DNA of 64,000 bases from an uncultured Oscillospiraceae bacterium (GTDB lineage: Bacteria; Bacillota; Clostridia; Oscillospirales; Acutalibacteraceae): the NCBI GenBank assembly GCA_900548545.1, contig URKX01000003.1, positions 18,779-82,778 of the forward strand, given 5' to 3'. This document shows positions 9,406 to 19,041 of this stretch, one piece after another. A model generated the notes under the pieces. The model had not been told where the DNA came from. It saw nothing but the letters and a program-made list of their open reading frames with translations, and searched no databases. Positions within the stretch are counted from its first letter, which is position 1; every line of letters begins with the position of its first letter. A program made the position numbers and the translations under genes.

Positions 9406-9433
9406 CTGGCAAATCCCATGAAAGGCTGGCGGG

Positions 9434-11392
9434 TCAGCGCTGCTCGGATTCCAGCCGGATGCGCTCTTGGCTAAGGCCGCACTCGCTGAGGATCGCGATC
9501 ATCAGGTTTTTTTCAAAAGCGTCCGGTACCGGATAGCCCTTGATGGGAATTCCTACGACGCCCATCACCCCATGCGTGCCCCGCACAGAGAGGAACAGCC
9601 ATTTTGAATGGGGCAGCGTGTTTGTGGTAGCGCCGGCGTGTTTATTGTTCCGCTGTACCCATTTGGCCACACCAATCTCTTCCGTGCCCAGCTTTGCCAG
9701 AAGTGCCCGCTCGTCCTCCGGCTCGATTCGGAAGTTCAGTTCCTTTTCCCGCCCATTCAGGGCGTAGATGATGGGGCGGTCGAACAGCCTGCTGAGCTGT
9801 TCGGCTGTCAGACGCAGGCACTCCCACTCCGTCCGGACAGTTTGCAGCTTTTGGCTGTTCTCCAACAGCAGTTCTGTATAGTAGCTTTTCCGCGCGGCCA
9901 TTTCGGCCTGTGTCTTGACGCGGCTTGCCAGGGAACTGGCGACGATGCTGGACGTAAGCATAATTAAAAATGTTACAGGGTAGCTGGGGTCGATCGCCTG
10001 GAAAGAAAATCGCGGCTCTGTAAAAAAGAAGTTGAAAGCGATCACGCTGATTAGGGAATTGATTGCGCCGTACAGATGGCCGTTGGTAGAAACCGCGGTG
10101 AGCAGGGTCCCAAGAATATAGACGGTGATGATGTTGGATTCACTGAAACCCGCCTGGTAAAACCCAAACCCGATTGCAGTAGCCAGGACAAGGGCAGCCA
10201 GCGTGACCCCCACATCTTTCCAGGAAAACTGTTCATGGGGCAGCCGGATTTTCCGCATAGGCCGCTTGTAGATCGGTTGCCGGTCCGGGATGATGTAAAT
10301 ATCTAGGTCGGTCTGGTCGACCAGCCGGTCAGCTAGGCTTTTTTTGCCAAATAACGGGTTTTGCCTGTGGTTTATCCTTCCCATGACAATTTTGGTCACA
10401 CCGCTGACCCGGGCGTACTCGGCAATCTGTTCCGCTGAATCGGTGCCATAGACCGTAGCGATTTGGGCGCCAAGCTGTTCTGCTAAGTGCAGATTGTTCC
10501 GCAGGCGTTTGAGGCGCTCGCCGGATAGTTCTTTTGTTTCCGGGGTCTGGACGAACAAGGCTGTAAAGCCGCTGTGAAACGCTTCTGCCATTCTGGCGGC
10601 GGCGCGGATTACCTTAGCGTTAGAAGGAGCAGAAGATAGGCAGATTAGAATGTGCTCGCCTGCTTTGGCGCTTTTTTCCTTTCCACCGTTCACAGCGACA
10701 CGGTTTAGCTGGTCCGCTGTCCGGCGCATAGCGATTTCACGCAGGGCGGCCAGGTTTTCTGTGGTGAAAAAGTTTTGCAAAGCCCGTTGGGCCTGCTGCG
10801 TCCGGTAGATTTTCCCCTCTTTCAGACGCTTTTCCAAATCAGGAGGCTCGATATCTACCAACTCGACCTGGCTGGCCCGGTCAAATACACGGTCTGGGAT
10901 TCGCTCATTCACCGCGATGCCTGTGATGGACGTAACCAGGTCGTTCAAGGACTCCAGATGTTGGACATTGACCGTGGTGTAAACATTGATGCCGGCTTGA
11001 AGCAGTTCTTCCACATCTTGATACCGTTTGGCGTGACGGCAGCCCTGGGCGTTGCTGTGGGCCAGTTCATCTACCAGGAGCAGTTGCGGATGCCTCTCCA
11101 GAGCCCCGTCTAGGTTGAACTCTCGCAGCTTGATCCCCCGGTAGTCCACTTCCATGTCGGGTAGGCGTTCCAGCCCGTTCAGCAGCGCCAGGGTATCCGG
11201 CCTGGCGTGGGGTTCTACATACCCCACTACAACATCGATGCCCTCACGCTTTGCCTGGTGGGCAGCCTCCAGCATGGCATAGGTTTTGCCCACTCCCGCG
11301 GCATAGCCGAAGAAGATTTTCAGCCGGCCGGAACCGTCGTTTGTACCGTATTGAGAATAGGCGTGGGACAAGTTCACTTCTTCCTCTCTCAT
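9434..11392 (-). CDS. kinase-less KdpD-like potassium sensor
   Basis: 652 residues: KdpD N-terminal domain with canonical FGYAAGVGKTYAML (GVGKT at 33-37) and LVDELAHSN; Usp-like domain (about 240-375) with APSN and FTALFV; DUF4118 membrane region (about 390-490); GAF-like domain (about 510-640). It ends at the point where HisKA would begin, with no phospho-accepting His or ATPase domain, and no sign of a frameshift. Short KdpD proteins of this type are known in other bacteria. The start at 11392 (MREEEVN) is preferred for a GGGAGG 10 nt upstream; ATG 11416 is the alternative. It precedes the kdpF-A-B-C genes and may tune the full KdpD. Confidence 0.9.
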   Translation of the reverse strand: MREEEVNLSHAYSQYGTNDGSGRLKIFFGYAAGVGKTYAMLEAAHQAKREGIDVVVGYVEPHARPDTLALLNGLERLPDMEVDYRGIKLREFNLDGALERHPQLLLVDELAHSNAQGCRHAKRYQDVEELLQAGINVYTTVNVQHLESLNDLVTSITGIAVNERIPDRVFDRASQVELVDIEPPDLEKRLKEGKIYRTQQAQRALQNFFTTENLAALREIAMRRTADQLNRVAVNGGKEKSAKAGEHILICLSSAPSNAKVIRAAARMAEAFHSGFTALFVQTPETKELSGERLKRLRNNLHLAEQLGAQIATVYGTDSAEQIAEYARVSGVTKIVMGRINHRQNPLFGKKSLADRLVDQTDLDIYIIPDRQPIYKRPMRKIRLPHEQFSWKDVGVTLAALVLATAIGFGFYQAGFSESNIITVYILGTLLTAVSTNGHLYGAINSLISVIAFNFFFTEPRFSFQAIDPSYPVTFLIMLTSSIVASSLASRVKTQAEMAARKSYYTELLLENSQKLQTVRTEWECLRLTAEQLSRLFDRPIIYALNGREKELNFRIEPEDERALLAKLGTEEIGVAKWVQRNNKHAGATTNTLPHSKWLFLSVRGTHGVMGVVGIPIKGYPVPDAFEKNLMIAILSECGLSQERIRLESEQR

Positions 11393-11457
11393 TTGCTCTG
11401 TGCCTCCCGTTTGCATTGGCGAGATTGCCTCTTAATAAGCAGAATAACATTTTTAAA

Positions 11458-11521
11458 ATTATACCATGGGACGCGCTATGAGTCCGTAAGCATTCCGCTT
11501 GTCACATTAAGATGATATAAG
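11458..11521 (-). promoter_or_regulatory. promoter region of kinase-less kdpD
   Basis: Minus-strand TATAAT at 11458-11463. A TTAAG at 11507-11511 and a TAAG at 11518-11521 repeat the motif seen before the kdp operon and kdpD. The rest of 11393-11712 holds the divergent control region towards opuCA; I see no gene in it. Confidence 0.4.
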
Positions 11522-11712
11522 GACGGAACCTTTATAAAAGCGGGATTTCTTGTGTGCCTTCATGGTTTGTTTTTTCGGGGAATATATGCCGTCTTAATAC
11601 GGGACGCGGAACGCTAACACCCATTTAATGATGAGCATGACATACTAATAGCCGGTTCGCACAATCAAACAGTGGATGCTAGTTCCTATCCTTGTGGAGG
11701 TATTGCCGTAAA

Positions 11713-12852
11713 ATGATAGAATTTGAAGATGCCCGCATTGCGTATAAAGACAAGGCGGTGCTGGATGATGTGTCCCTTACCATTCGGGACCATGAGTTTT
11801 TCGTCCTTATCGGTTCCAGCGGATGTGGAAAGACAACCTTATTAAAAAGTATCAACAAATTGCTGCCGCTTAAAAGCGGGAAGCTTTCCATTAACGGGAT
11901 CCCTGTCAATCAGATCAAGGCCCATGAGATTCCCAAGATGGTGGGGTATGTCGTGCAGTCCGGAGGACTTTTCCCGCACCTGACTGTGGAGGAAAATGTC
12001 GCCCTTACCATGCAGATTGTCCATTTTTCGAAAGAAGCGATTCAGGACCGGGTTGATAAAATGCTTCATATGGTCAACTTGGACCCGGAAACCTACCGCG
12101 GCCAGTATCCGTGCCAGCTTTCCGGGGGGCAGCAGCAGCGGGTCGGCATTGCGCGGGCGTTTGCTGCGGACCCGCCGATTGTTTTGATGGACGAGCCGTT
12201 TTCCGCGCTGGATCCCATGACCCGTTCAGACCTTCAGAACGAGATTCACGACCTCCAGACGAAGGCCCAGAAGACGGTTGTTTTTGTCACCCATGATATG
12301 GACGAGGCGATCAAGCTGGCAGACCGTATCTGCATTATCCAAAACGGCAGGATCGCGCAATGCGATACGCCGGAAGAGATCCTTAAGCACCCGGCCAACA
12401 GCTATGTGGAGGAATTCGTGGGCAAAAACCGGCTTTGGTGCAACCCGGCTTATATCAAAGCGGCGGATATCATGAAGAAAGGCGCAATTCATATTTCCAA
12501 AGACCGCACGGTGCTGCAGGCACTGCAGATTATGAAACACAATGTGGTAGATTCCCTGCTGGTAACCAGCGGCAAAAACCACCGTCTGGAGGGGATCATT
12601 TGGCTGGAAAACCTTCAGGAATTCCAGCAGTATTCCTCTTCTTTGGATGACTTTATATCCACGGACTACGTCTACGTTTATGAGGATACCAGCCTTCAGG
12701 AAATCATCGACACCATTGACTACAATGTCAGCGGGATCATTCCCGTGCTGAACCACAGCCATGAGTTGCAGGGCTACCTTACCAAGAGCAGTTTGCTGGT
12801 TACATTGAGCAAGCGGTACCGAAATACCGACACCAATGATGCGGAGGTCTGA
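11713..12852 (+). CDS. opuCA: OpuC/ProV-type ABC transporter ATPase with CBS domains
   Basis: Cytoplasmic ATPase for quaternary-amine osmolyte uptake (glycine betaine, carnitine or choline). 379 residues: Walker A GSSGCGKTT, Q-loop VVQSGGLFPHLT, signature LSGGQQQR, Walker B IVLMDEP, H-loop VFVTHDMDE, then two CBS modules (about 250-375), which in OpuA/OpuC sense ionic strength. Start taken as ATG 11713; GGAGG lies 12 nt upstream, slightly long, and an in-frame TTG at 11692 precedes the RBS. Separated from the permease gene by 3 bp, so an operon. Its position beside kdp groups two osmotic and potassium responses. Confidence 0.92.
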   Translation: MIEFEDARIAYKDKAVLDDVSLTIRDHEFFVLIGSSGCGKTTLLKSINKLLPLKSGKLSINGIPVNQIKAHEIPKMVGYVVQSGGLFPHLTVEENVALTMQIVHFSKEAIQDRVDKMLHMVNLDPETYRGQYPCQLSGGQQQRVGIARAFAADPPIVLMDEPFSALDPMTRSDLQNEIHDLQTKAQKTVVFVTHDMDEAIKLADRICIIQNGRIAQCDTPEEILKHPANSYVEEFVGKNRLWCNPAYIKAADIMKKGAIHISKDRTVLQALQIMKHNVVDSLLVTSGKNHRLEGIIWLENLQEFQQYSSSLDDFISTDYVYVYEDTSLQEIIDTIDYNVSGIIPVLNHSHELQGYLTKSSLLVTLSKRYRNTDTNDAEV

Positions 12853-12855
12853 GCG

Positions 12856-14436
12856 ATGCGTACATTCTTCGAAATGCTTTCGGAACGATGGGATGAATTG
12901 CTGAAACTGTTCGTTGAACATATAGAGATGACCTCCATGGCTGTGCTGTTTTCTCTGGTTATCGGCGTAGTCATTGGTGTTGCTATAACGAAGAACAAGA
13001 AGGCTGCAGCTGTGGTCATTGGCATTGCCAACTTGATGCAGTCAATTCCTAGTATTGGCCTTTTAGCATTTATGGTGCCATTTGTAGGCATTGGTCAGAA
13101 ACCTGCCATCATTATGGTGATCATTTATGCTCTGCTGCCGATCATCAAAAATACATACACCGGTGTTACGGGGATCGACCCCAAACTCCTGGAGGCGGCA
13201 AGGGGCATCGGTTTGTCGAAGTCCCAACAGCTTTTTAAAATCCAGCTGCCGCAGGCCCTGCCTTACATTATGGCCGGTATCCGGATCTCCGCTGTTACCG
13301 CTGTGGGCACGGTTACCATCGCGGCTTTCGCCGGCGCCGGCGGCCTGGGTTGGATGATTAACCTGGGACTCAACGCCAACGATGCCAATTTGGTTCTGCT
13401 GGGCGCGATCCCCGCCTGCCTGCTGGCGCTGGTGGTGGACTTTATTCTGGGTAAAGTAGAAAAGGCAATCACCCCGGAAGGGTTGAAACCAGCGGACCAG
13501 ATTGTATCTATGCCCCGGAACAAGCGGAACGCGCGGCGGGTCCTGGCGTTGGTGCTCTGCGCGGCGCTGCTGGTTGTGCCCTCGGCCGCCTCTGTGGCAC
13601 AAAGCCTAACCGATGACGATGACCGCTTAGTCATCGGCGCGCAAAACTTCACGGAATCCCTGATCCTTGGCGAAATTTACAGTGAACTGATCCAGGCGAA
13701 GACCGATATTCCCGTGGAAAAGACCTTCAACCTCAATGGCACTATGATTACGGTTTCCGCATTGCAGTCCGGGGATATCGACATGGCCACCGATTATACG
13801 GGCGTCTTAGCGCCCAACGTGTTGAAGCTTCCCATGGAAACTGACCCGCAACAGGTGTACGAAAGTGTTAAGAGCGGCTTGCGTGAACAGTATCATTTTG
13901 ATGTGTCTGCACCGATCGGTTTCAGCAACACCTATGTGTTCGCCGTAAGCCGGGATGTGTCTGAGAAATATGGTTTGACCAAATTGTCGCAGCTGATCAG
14001 CCAAGCCCCCAATTTGCGCTTGGGCTGTACAACAGCTTTTACCCAGCGGGAAGATCTTCTGCCCAAACTGGAAAAGGACTATCAGGTCCAGTTCCGGGAA
14101 GTCACCGGCCTGGAAGGGAACATCCGTTATCAGGCAATTTCAGCCGGTAAGGTGGATGTGACCGATGCCTATGAAACGGATGCCATGGTTATGAAAACAG
14201 ATCTGGTTCGCTTGGAAGACGATATTTCTTTCTTCCCGCCTTACCAGGCTGTCAATGTGGTGCGCGGCGACGTGTATGAGCGTTACCCGGAACTGGAGGA
14301 AGTTCTGAAATTGCTGGATGGCGCGATTACCACGGATGAAATGATGGAGATGAACTATCAGGTGGATGTGGAAGGAAAAACCGCCCAAGAGGTTGCCCGC
14401 CAATTCCTGACGGAACATGGATTGATCTCCCGGTAA
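12856..14436 (+). CDS. OpuC-type permease fused to osmolyte-binding protein
   Basis: 526 residues. Residues about 1-215 are a ProW/OpuCB-type permease with the EAA-like loop (LLEAARGIGLSKSQQL) and about six helices. A further hydrophobic helix (about 228-245) leads to an OpuAC-type binding domain starting LVIGAQNFTESLILGEIY, so the binding protein is tethered to the membrane. This fusion occurs in several Gram-positive OpuC/OpuB-like systems. ATG 12856 lies just after the opuCA stop, and the gene ends before a strong terminator, so the transporter is a complete two-gene unit. Confidence 0.92.
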   Translation: MRTFFEMLSERWDELLKLFVEHIEMTSMAVLFSLVIGVVIGVAITKNKKAAAVVIGIANLMQSIPSIGLLAFMVPFVGIGQKPAIIMVIIYALLPIIKNTYTGVTGIDPKLLEAARGIGLSKSQQLFKIQLPQALPYIMAGIRISAVTAVGTVTIAAFAGAGGLGWMINLGLNANDANLVLLGAIPACLLALVVDFILGKVEKAITPEGLKPADQIVSMPRNKRNARRVLALVLCAALLVVPSAASVAQSLTDDDDRLVIGAQNFTESLILGEIYSELIQAKTDIPVEKTFNLNGTMITVSALQSGDIDMATDYTGVLAPNVLKLPMETDPQQVYESVKSGLREQYHFDVSAPIGFSNTYVFAVSRDVSEKYGLTKLSQLISQAPNLRLGCTTAFTQREDLLPKLEKDYQVQFREVTGLEGNIRYQAISAGKVDVTDAYETDAMVMKTDLVRLEDDISFFPPYQAVNVVRGDVYERYPELEEVLKLLDGAITTDEMMEMNYQVDVEGKTAQEVARQFLTEHGLISR

Positions 14437-14469
14437 GCCCTTTCCCATTCCTTTTCAGTAAGCGCCCTA

Positions 14470-14512
14470 AAATAAGCCTGCGCACTTTGCGGTGCGCAGG
14501 CTTATTTAATTT
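14470..14512 (+). terminator. rho-independent terminator after opuC operon
   Basis: A 16-bp perfect stem (14470-14485 with 14492-14507) with a TTTGCG loop. The 3' arm ends in TTATTT and is followed by AATTT; the symmetrical A-rich 5' side could let it act in both directions. Confidence 0.9.
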
Positions 14513-14516
14513 GTAT

Positions 14517-14545
14517 TTGAGATCCATCCCGCCCGGTGTTATACT
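14517..14545 (+). promoter_or_regulatory. sigma-A promoter for patatin-esterase operon
   Basis: TTGAGA (14517-14522), 17-bp spacer, TATACT (14540-14545), about 60 bp before the patatin start. Confidence 0.65.
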
Positions 14546-14608
14546 ATAAATAAAAAACCGGGGAGTTTCTCAGGGTTCCTTTAACAGGCTGCGGGAGGTA
14601 TTCTGCCA

Positions 14609-15478
14609 ATGAAAATAGGTTTGGTTCTAGAAGGTGGGGCCATGCGTGGATTATATACCGCGGGAGTGCTTGACGTATTTATGGAAAACAATATTTCCGT
14701 GGATGGGATCATCGGCGTGTCGGCGGGCGCTTTGTTTGGCATGAATTATAAGTCAAAGCAGCCTGGAAGAGTGCTCCGATATAACAAAAACTTTGCTGGC
14801 AGTAAGGAGTATATGGGCCTTCACTCGCTGCTCACAACTGGGAATGTCATGAACAAGGACTTCTGCTTCAACAAGATTGTCCACGAACTGGATCCTGTTG
14901 ATTTTGATACCTTTCAGCGCAGTAAAGAGGAATTTTACGCTGTGGTGACTAATATCGAAACCGGGAAGGCGGAATATATTGGAATGGATGACTTGAGGGA
15001 TGAAGAACAAATGGAATATCTTCGCGCATCGGGTTCCATGCCCTTTTTGTCAACGCCGGTTTGCGTCCGGGGGAAAAGGTACTTGGACGGCGGGATCGCG
15101 GACAGCATCCCCATCGGGAAAATCATGAGCATGGGCTATGACCGGGTCATTGTGATCCTCACCAGGCCGGAGGATTACAGAAAGAAAAAAACCAATACGC
15201 TGCTTCCAAAACTGTATTATCGGAAGTACCCTAGCTTGGTTTCCACCATCAACAACCGGTATCGGGCATACAACCAGCAATTGGAACGAGTGAACGCGTT
15301 GGCGGAGGCAAAAAAGATATTTGTGATAAGGCCATCAAAGCTGGTGAAAATCAAACGGCTCGAAAAGGATATGGGCAAAATACAGGAAATGTACGATCTG
15401 GGCCGGGAAGATGCCGTCAAAAGCCTCGCGGCAATGATGGAATATTTAAATGGAAAGGGCAAAATAGAGAATGGGTAA
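14609..15478 (+). CDS. patatin-like phospholipase
   Basis: 289 residues, cytoplasmic. Patatin fold signatures: oxyanion loop GGAMRG, nucleophile elbow GVSAG (Ser) and the second half of the Ser-Asp dyad in LDGGIADSIP. Similar to the YjjU/RssA-type bacterial lipid acyl hydrolases with a basic C-terminal region. ATG 14609 follows GGGAGG. It overlaps the next gene by 8 bp, so the two are translationally coupled and may act on the same lipids or esters; the substrate is unknown. Confidence 0.9.
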   Translation: MKIGLVLEGGAMRGLYTAGVLDVFMENNISVDGIIGVSAGALFGMNYKSKQPGRVLRYNKNFAGSKEYMGLHSLLTTGNVMNKDFCFNKIVHELDPVDFDTFQRSKEEFYAVVTNIETGKAEYIGMDDLRDEEQMEYLRASGSMPFLSTPVCVRGKRYLDGGIADSIPIGKIMSMGYDRVIVILTRPEDYRKKKTNTLLPKLYYRKYPSLVSTINNRYRAYNQQLERVNALAEAKKIFVIRPSKLVKIKRLEKDMGKIQEMYDLGREDAVKSLAAMMEYLNGKGKIENG

Positions 15479-16511
15479 AAGCCTGAAGATTTTAGTGAAA
15501 ACAATCGTAATAATTGTGTGTGTTTTGGTTGTTGTTTTTGGCGGCCTGGCACTCTATATCGCATGCAGCCCGCAGCCAGCGGTCTGGTTGCTGAGAAACC
15601 AATTTGGCGACGAGGTTGAAATTCAGAATGTGGGCAATTACGATGAAATCAAAAAGAATGTAACGGTCCATAAAGACCTTGTGTACCCATCTGAGGATGG
15701 AAGAAATACATACGACATCTATCTTCCAAAACGGGTGGATAAAGATTTACCGACGGTTGTATGGGTGCATGGGGGCGCGTTTGTTGCCGGTACAAAAGAC
15801 GGCATTGAGAATTACGCCGTCATGCTGGCAAACGAGGGGTACGCGGTTGTTGGTATGGACTACCAATGGGCGCCGGAAATCCAATATCCCGGACAGGTCC
15901 GCCAGGTAGAAGAATGCCTGGCTGCTTTGGAAAGCGTAAAAGGCGCCTATCATTTGGATTTGGGAAACGTCATTTTGTTTGGCGACAGCGCGGGGGCCCA
16001 TATCGCGGCTCAGGCAGTACTGCTCGCAACGAATCCGGAATATGAACGGGAAATCGGGGTCCCTTCCGCGATCAGGGCGGAGCAGCTTTCGGGAGCGGTG
16101 CTGTATTGCGGCCCGTATGATGTTTCAAAAATGCTGAACACCGGCAATCAGGCCATTGATTTTTTCGCTTCCCGGATCGGCTGGGCTTTGATGGGGGAAA
16201 AGGATTGGCAGGATGGAGAGATGATAAAGACCACGACCATTAAGGACTATGCAACCGGCCAATTCCCCCCGGTATTTATCAGCGATGGAAACAGCGGCTC
16301 TTTTGAATCCCAGGGCAAGGAGCTGGTAAGCCATCTGCTGGATGCGGGCGTAGATGTTGCCTCCCTTTTCTTTGAAAAAAGCGAGTATGGGGAAGTGGGG
16401 CACGAATATCAATTCAGCATCGGGGATGGCGGCGCCGGGTCCCTCTGTTATGAGCAGACGATTCTATTTTTGAATCGGATCTCCGAACCCGGGTGCGAAG
16501 CCGTCCGATAG
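15471..16511 (+). CDS. membrane-anchored alpha/beta hydrolase (esterase)
   Basis: 346 residues. N-terminal membrane helix (about 8-30), then an esterase/lipase fold of the HSL type: oxyanion HGGAF, nucleophile GDSAG, a late Asp (FISDGNSGS region) and His in GHEYQF. The anchor places the enzyme outside or on the membrane face. It overlaps the patatin gene by 8 bp and is followed by a terminator at 16670. Carboxylester hydrolysis is the family activity; the natural substrate is unknown. Confidence 0.87.
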   Translation: MGKSLKILVKTIVIIVCVLVVVFGGLALYIACSPQPAVWLLRNQFGDEVEIQNVGNYDEIKKNVTVHKDLVYPSEDGRNTYDIYLPKRVDKDLPTVVWVHGGAFVAGTKDGIENYAVMLANEGYAVVGMDYQWAPEIQYPGQVRQVEECLAALESVKGAYHLDLGNVILFGDSAGAHIAAQAVLLATNPEYEREIGVPSAIRAEQLSGAVLYCGPYDVSKMLNTGNQAIDFFASRIGWALMGEKDWQDGEMIKTTTIKDYATGQFPPVFISDGNSGSFESQGKELVSHLLDAGVDVASLFFEKSEYGEVGHEYQFSIGDGGAGSLCYEQTILFLNRISEPGCEAVR

Positions 16512-16669
16512 GCGCCAAACACCGGTTCTGCCTCTGGATGGCGGCCTGCCGTGAAAAATATTTTGAAAACCACGTGCGGGCGTACCAGAGGGAGGGGGCA
16601 TGGCAAAGGGCACCAGGGCCCGCCGGAGGTTGTTTATGGACAGGAAAATGGAATCCTTCGCAGTGCCCA

Positions 16670-16708
16670 TTGGCCGCAGCTTTATAGCTGCGGCCAATTC
16701 TTGCTTCT
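16670..16708 (+). terminator. rho-independent terminator after esterase gene
   Basis: TTGGCCGCAGC (16670-16680), loop TTTATA, GCTGCGGCCAA (16687-16697), then TTCTTGCTTCTTT. The remainder of 16512-16869 holds this and the following promoter but no gene. Confidence 0.8.
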
Positions 16709-16762
16709 TTGCGGATTTCCTGGGGGGCTGACGCTGCCGTAAATGAAAATTTCCAGCCTATG

Positions 16763-16791
16763 TTGTCCTAACCGGGGGTTTATGGTATACT
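16763..16791 (+). promoter_or_regulatory. promoter for AraC-type regulator
   Basis: TTGTCC (16763-16768), 17-bp spacer, TATACT (16786-16791), about 80 bp before the TTG start. Confidence 0.6.
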
Positions 16792-16869
16792 TGAAAGAAA
16801 TTTAAGATGGAACGATTTTCGTGTTGTAAGAACGTTTTTCGATACAGATGGAAGAAATGGGGGATATAG

Positions 16870-19041
16870 TTGAAGCTTTATCGGCGCTTTTTAGCTTCCT
16901 ACCTCTGTGTATGTTTGCTCCCGCTGGCCTTTTCCTTGGTGATGGTGGCCAATGTGCGGCAGGGCATTGAAGAATCGGTGAGAAAAGAGCAGGATACAAC
17001 CTTGAACACGGCTCAAACCGATTTGGAGAGCTGTTTGGTGGAGGCTTCCAATTCTTTGGAGGTCCTTTCCGAGAACGAGCAGTTGAAAAATTGGGGGCTT
17101 GCCCATTTCCCCGAGAGCCGCGATGTCTACAATATGGGCAGTATTTTGCAGATGATGGAAACGGTTGTCCGGCAGCGGCCTTCCTATATTCGCTGCTTTG
17201 CTTACCTCCCTCGCAGCGGCTATTTGATGACCAACCGGAGCACGTACCATCCGGACCAGGCGCAGCTTTCCACCTGGGATATCGATGTGGACTACGCCCA
17301 GTTGCTGGAAGGCTTGGAAGACAGCGGGATCAATGCCAGCGTCCGCACGCTGTATCCTGAGGATGGGGGGAACGGGTACTTGCTGGTATCCAAAAGCTGC
17401 TATGACAGCAGATACCGCACAGTCTACGCATCCTTGGGGATTCTGATTGAACTGGATAAAGAGGAGTCTTTCTTAAACACGGATACTTCCCAGATGTTTG
17501 TGTTGGAAGAGAATGGCCGCCTGTTTTGCGGCGGTGAGATTTCCCGAAAGGCGCTCCCTCACATTGAACAGGCACAGTCCGCCCGGGGGGAAGTCCGGAT
17601 GGACGGGGAGCCTTGGCTGTTTTCCCTGTCTGAGGGAGGGAATTTCAGCAATTTGCGCTATGGCTTTTTAACTTTGCGCAGTGTGTATTACAGCTCGTTG
17701 CGGCCCTTGCTGTGGCAGTTGGCGGTGCTGCTCTTTGCAACAGCGGTGGGAGTGGCGCTGGCGATCCTTCTCAGCCGCCGGACATGGACGCCTATGCGGC
17801 AGATCATACCGGTGGTGGAAAAGTCCAAGGGGAACCACGGGGAAGAGTATCGTTCCCTGGCGGAGTTTTCCAAGGCCCTCACCGTGTTTGCCCAGGAGCA
17901 GGAGCAGCTTTTGGAAAAGTTGTCCCAGTCGGAGGAACGGGGGAACGATTTGGCCCTCTGGCGTTACCTGCTGGGGTTTACAAAAGACGCCTCCTGCCTT
18001 TCGCGGTATTTGGAGGAGAGCCAGCCCTACCGGCTGCTGGCTCTGTTTCCGGCTGTGCCGGAAACGAACCCTGTTGAAAGCGGCGGGGATGCCGTATCTT
18101 CTAAGCTGTATAAAGTTTTAGAGCGCGTATTTTTAGACAGCGAAAACGGTCTGTGCCAGACCATGGGAAGCGTGATGGTGCTCTTGGTACAGAACCTTGT
18201 GGAATTGGAGGATATCCGGAATAAGGTGGAGCAAGTCCAGCGGGAAAGCGGGCAAACGCTGGTGTGCTACGTCAGCGATGTGTGCCTGCGTTTGTCGGAG
18301 GCTCCGGAAGCTTGGAACTGGATCAACCGTGCTTACGATCAGGATACCTTTTGGCAGCATCCCCGTGACGCGGGGGTTTGGGTGGCCAGGGAGCTTTTGG
18401 AGTATCCTGGTTATGCGGGGGATTTCCTTGCCCACCGCAAGCAGCTGTTTTCCGCTTTGGCGGCTGGGAGGCAGGATAAGGTTCAAAAACAGCTGGACGT
18501 GATGCTGCGGGAGGATATCCTAAACCCAGAATTGCCGGTTGAGGTGATCCGCCACCGCTGCGGCAGTGTGGTAGAGGCGCTGCTCCCTCACCTGCGGGAA
18601 AGCGACCATAAAGAAGCTATGAAAACGGTGGGGGCTTCCACTTTGTGGGAGATGGAACAAGGACTGAGGGAGCTGTTCCAGAAAGCGCGGTTGGAGAGCC
18701 AAACGGAGAAAAACGAAGAGGAAGGCAGCCGGTTGGTAGCGCAAGTGCGGGCCTGTATCCAGGAAAACTATCAGGACCCCTTGCTCAATGTGTCCCTTAT
18801 TGCCGACAAGCTGGGCAGGAACCTTTCCACCCTGAGCCACCAGTACAAGGATCTGACAGGCCGGGGCTTGTTGGAGGATCTTCACGGGGTGCGCCTGGAA
18901 GCGGCCAAGCGGCTATTGAAAGAGGGCAAAACAGTGCGGGAAACTGCAGAACTTTCCGGATATGGAGATTCCCGTGCTTTGATCCGTGCGTTTAAACGTT
19001 ATGAGGGGAGCACCCCAGGACAGTTTGTGGACAAAAAATAA
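16870..19041 (+). CDS. membrane-bound AraC-family regulator with extracellular sensor
   Basis: 723 residues. First membrane helix (about 5-27), a large extracellular sensor domain (about 30-280), second helix (about 283-305, followed by LSRRTW), a linker and a C-terminal AraC pair of helix-turn-helices (about 625-720, ending with RAFKRYEGSTPGQFV). A stop codon stands directly upstream, so TTG 16870 is the first possible start that keeps the first helix; a GGGGG run precedes it. Such regulators commonly sit beside LplB/YtcP-type sugar ABC genes and switch them on in response to a sugar ligand outside the cell; the same arrangement is seen here. Confidence 0.88.
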   Translation: MKLYRRFLASYLCVCLLPLAFSLVMVANVRQGIEESVRKEQDTTLNTAQTDLESCLVEASNSLEVLSENEQLKNWGLAHFPESRDVYNMGSILQMMETVVRQRPSYIRCFAYLPRSGYLMTNRSTYHPDQAQLSTWDIDVDYAQLLEGLEDSGINASVRTLYPEDGGNGYLLVSKSCYDSRYRTVYASLGILIELDKEESFLNTDTSQMFVLEENGRLFCGGEISRKALPHIEQAQSARGEVRMDGEPWLFSLSEGGNFSNLRYGFLTLRSVYYSSLRPLLWQLAVLLFATAVGVALAILLSRRTWTPMRQIIPVVEKSKGNHGEEYRSLAEFSKALTVFAQEQEQLLEKLSQSEERGNDLALWRYLLGFTKDASCLSRYLEESQPYRLLALFPAVPETNPVESGGDAVSSKLYKVLERVFLDSENGLCQTMGSVMVLLVQNLVELEDIRNKVEQVQRESGQTLVCYVSDVCLRLSEAPEAWNWINRAYDQDTFWQHPRDAGVWVARELLEYPGYAGDFLAHRKQLFSALAAGRQDKVQKQLDVMLREDILNPELPVEVIRHRCGSVVEALLPHLRESDHKEAMKTVGASTLWEMEQGLRELFQKARLESQTEKNEEEGSRLVAQVRACIQENYQDPLLNVSLIADKLGRNLSTLSHQYKDLTGRGLLEDLHGVRLEAAKRLLKEGKTVRETAELSGYGDSRALIRAFKRYEGSTPGQFVDKK

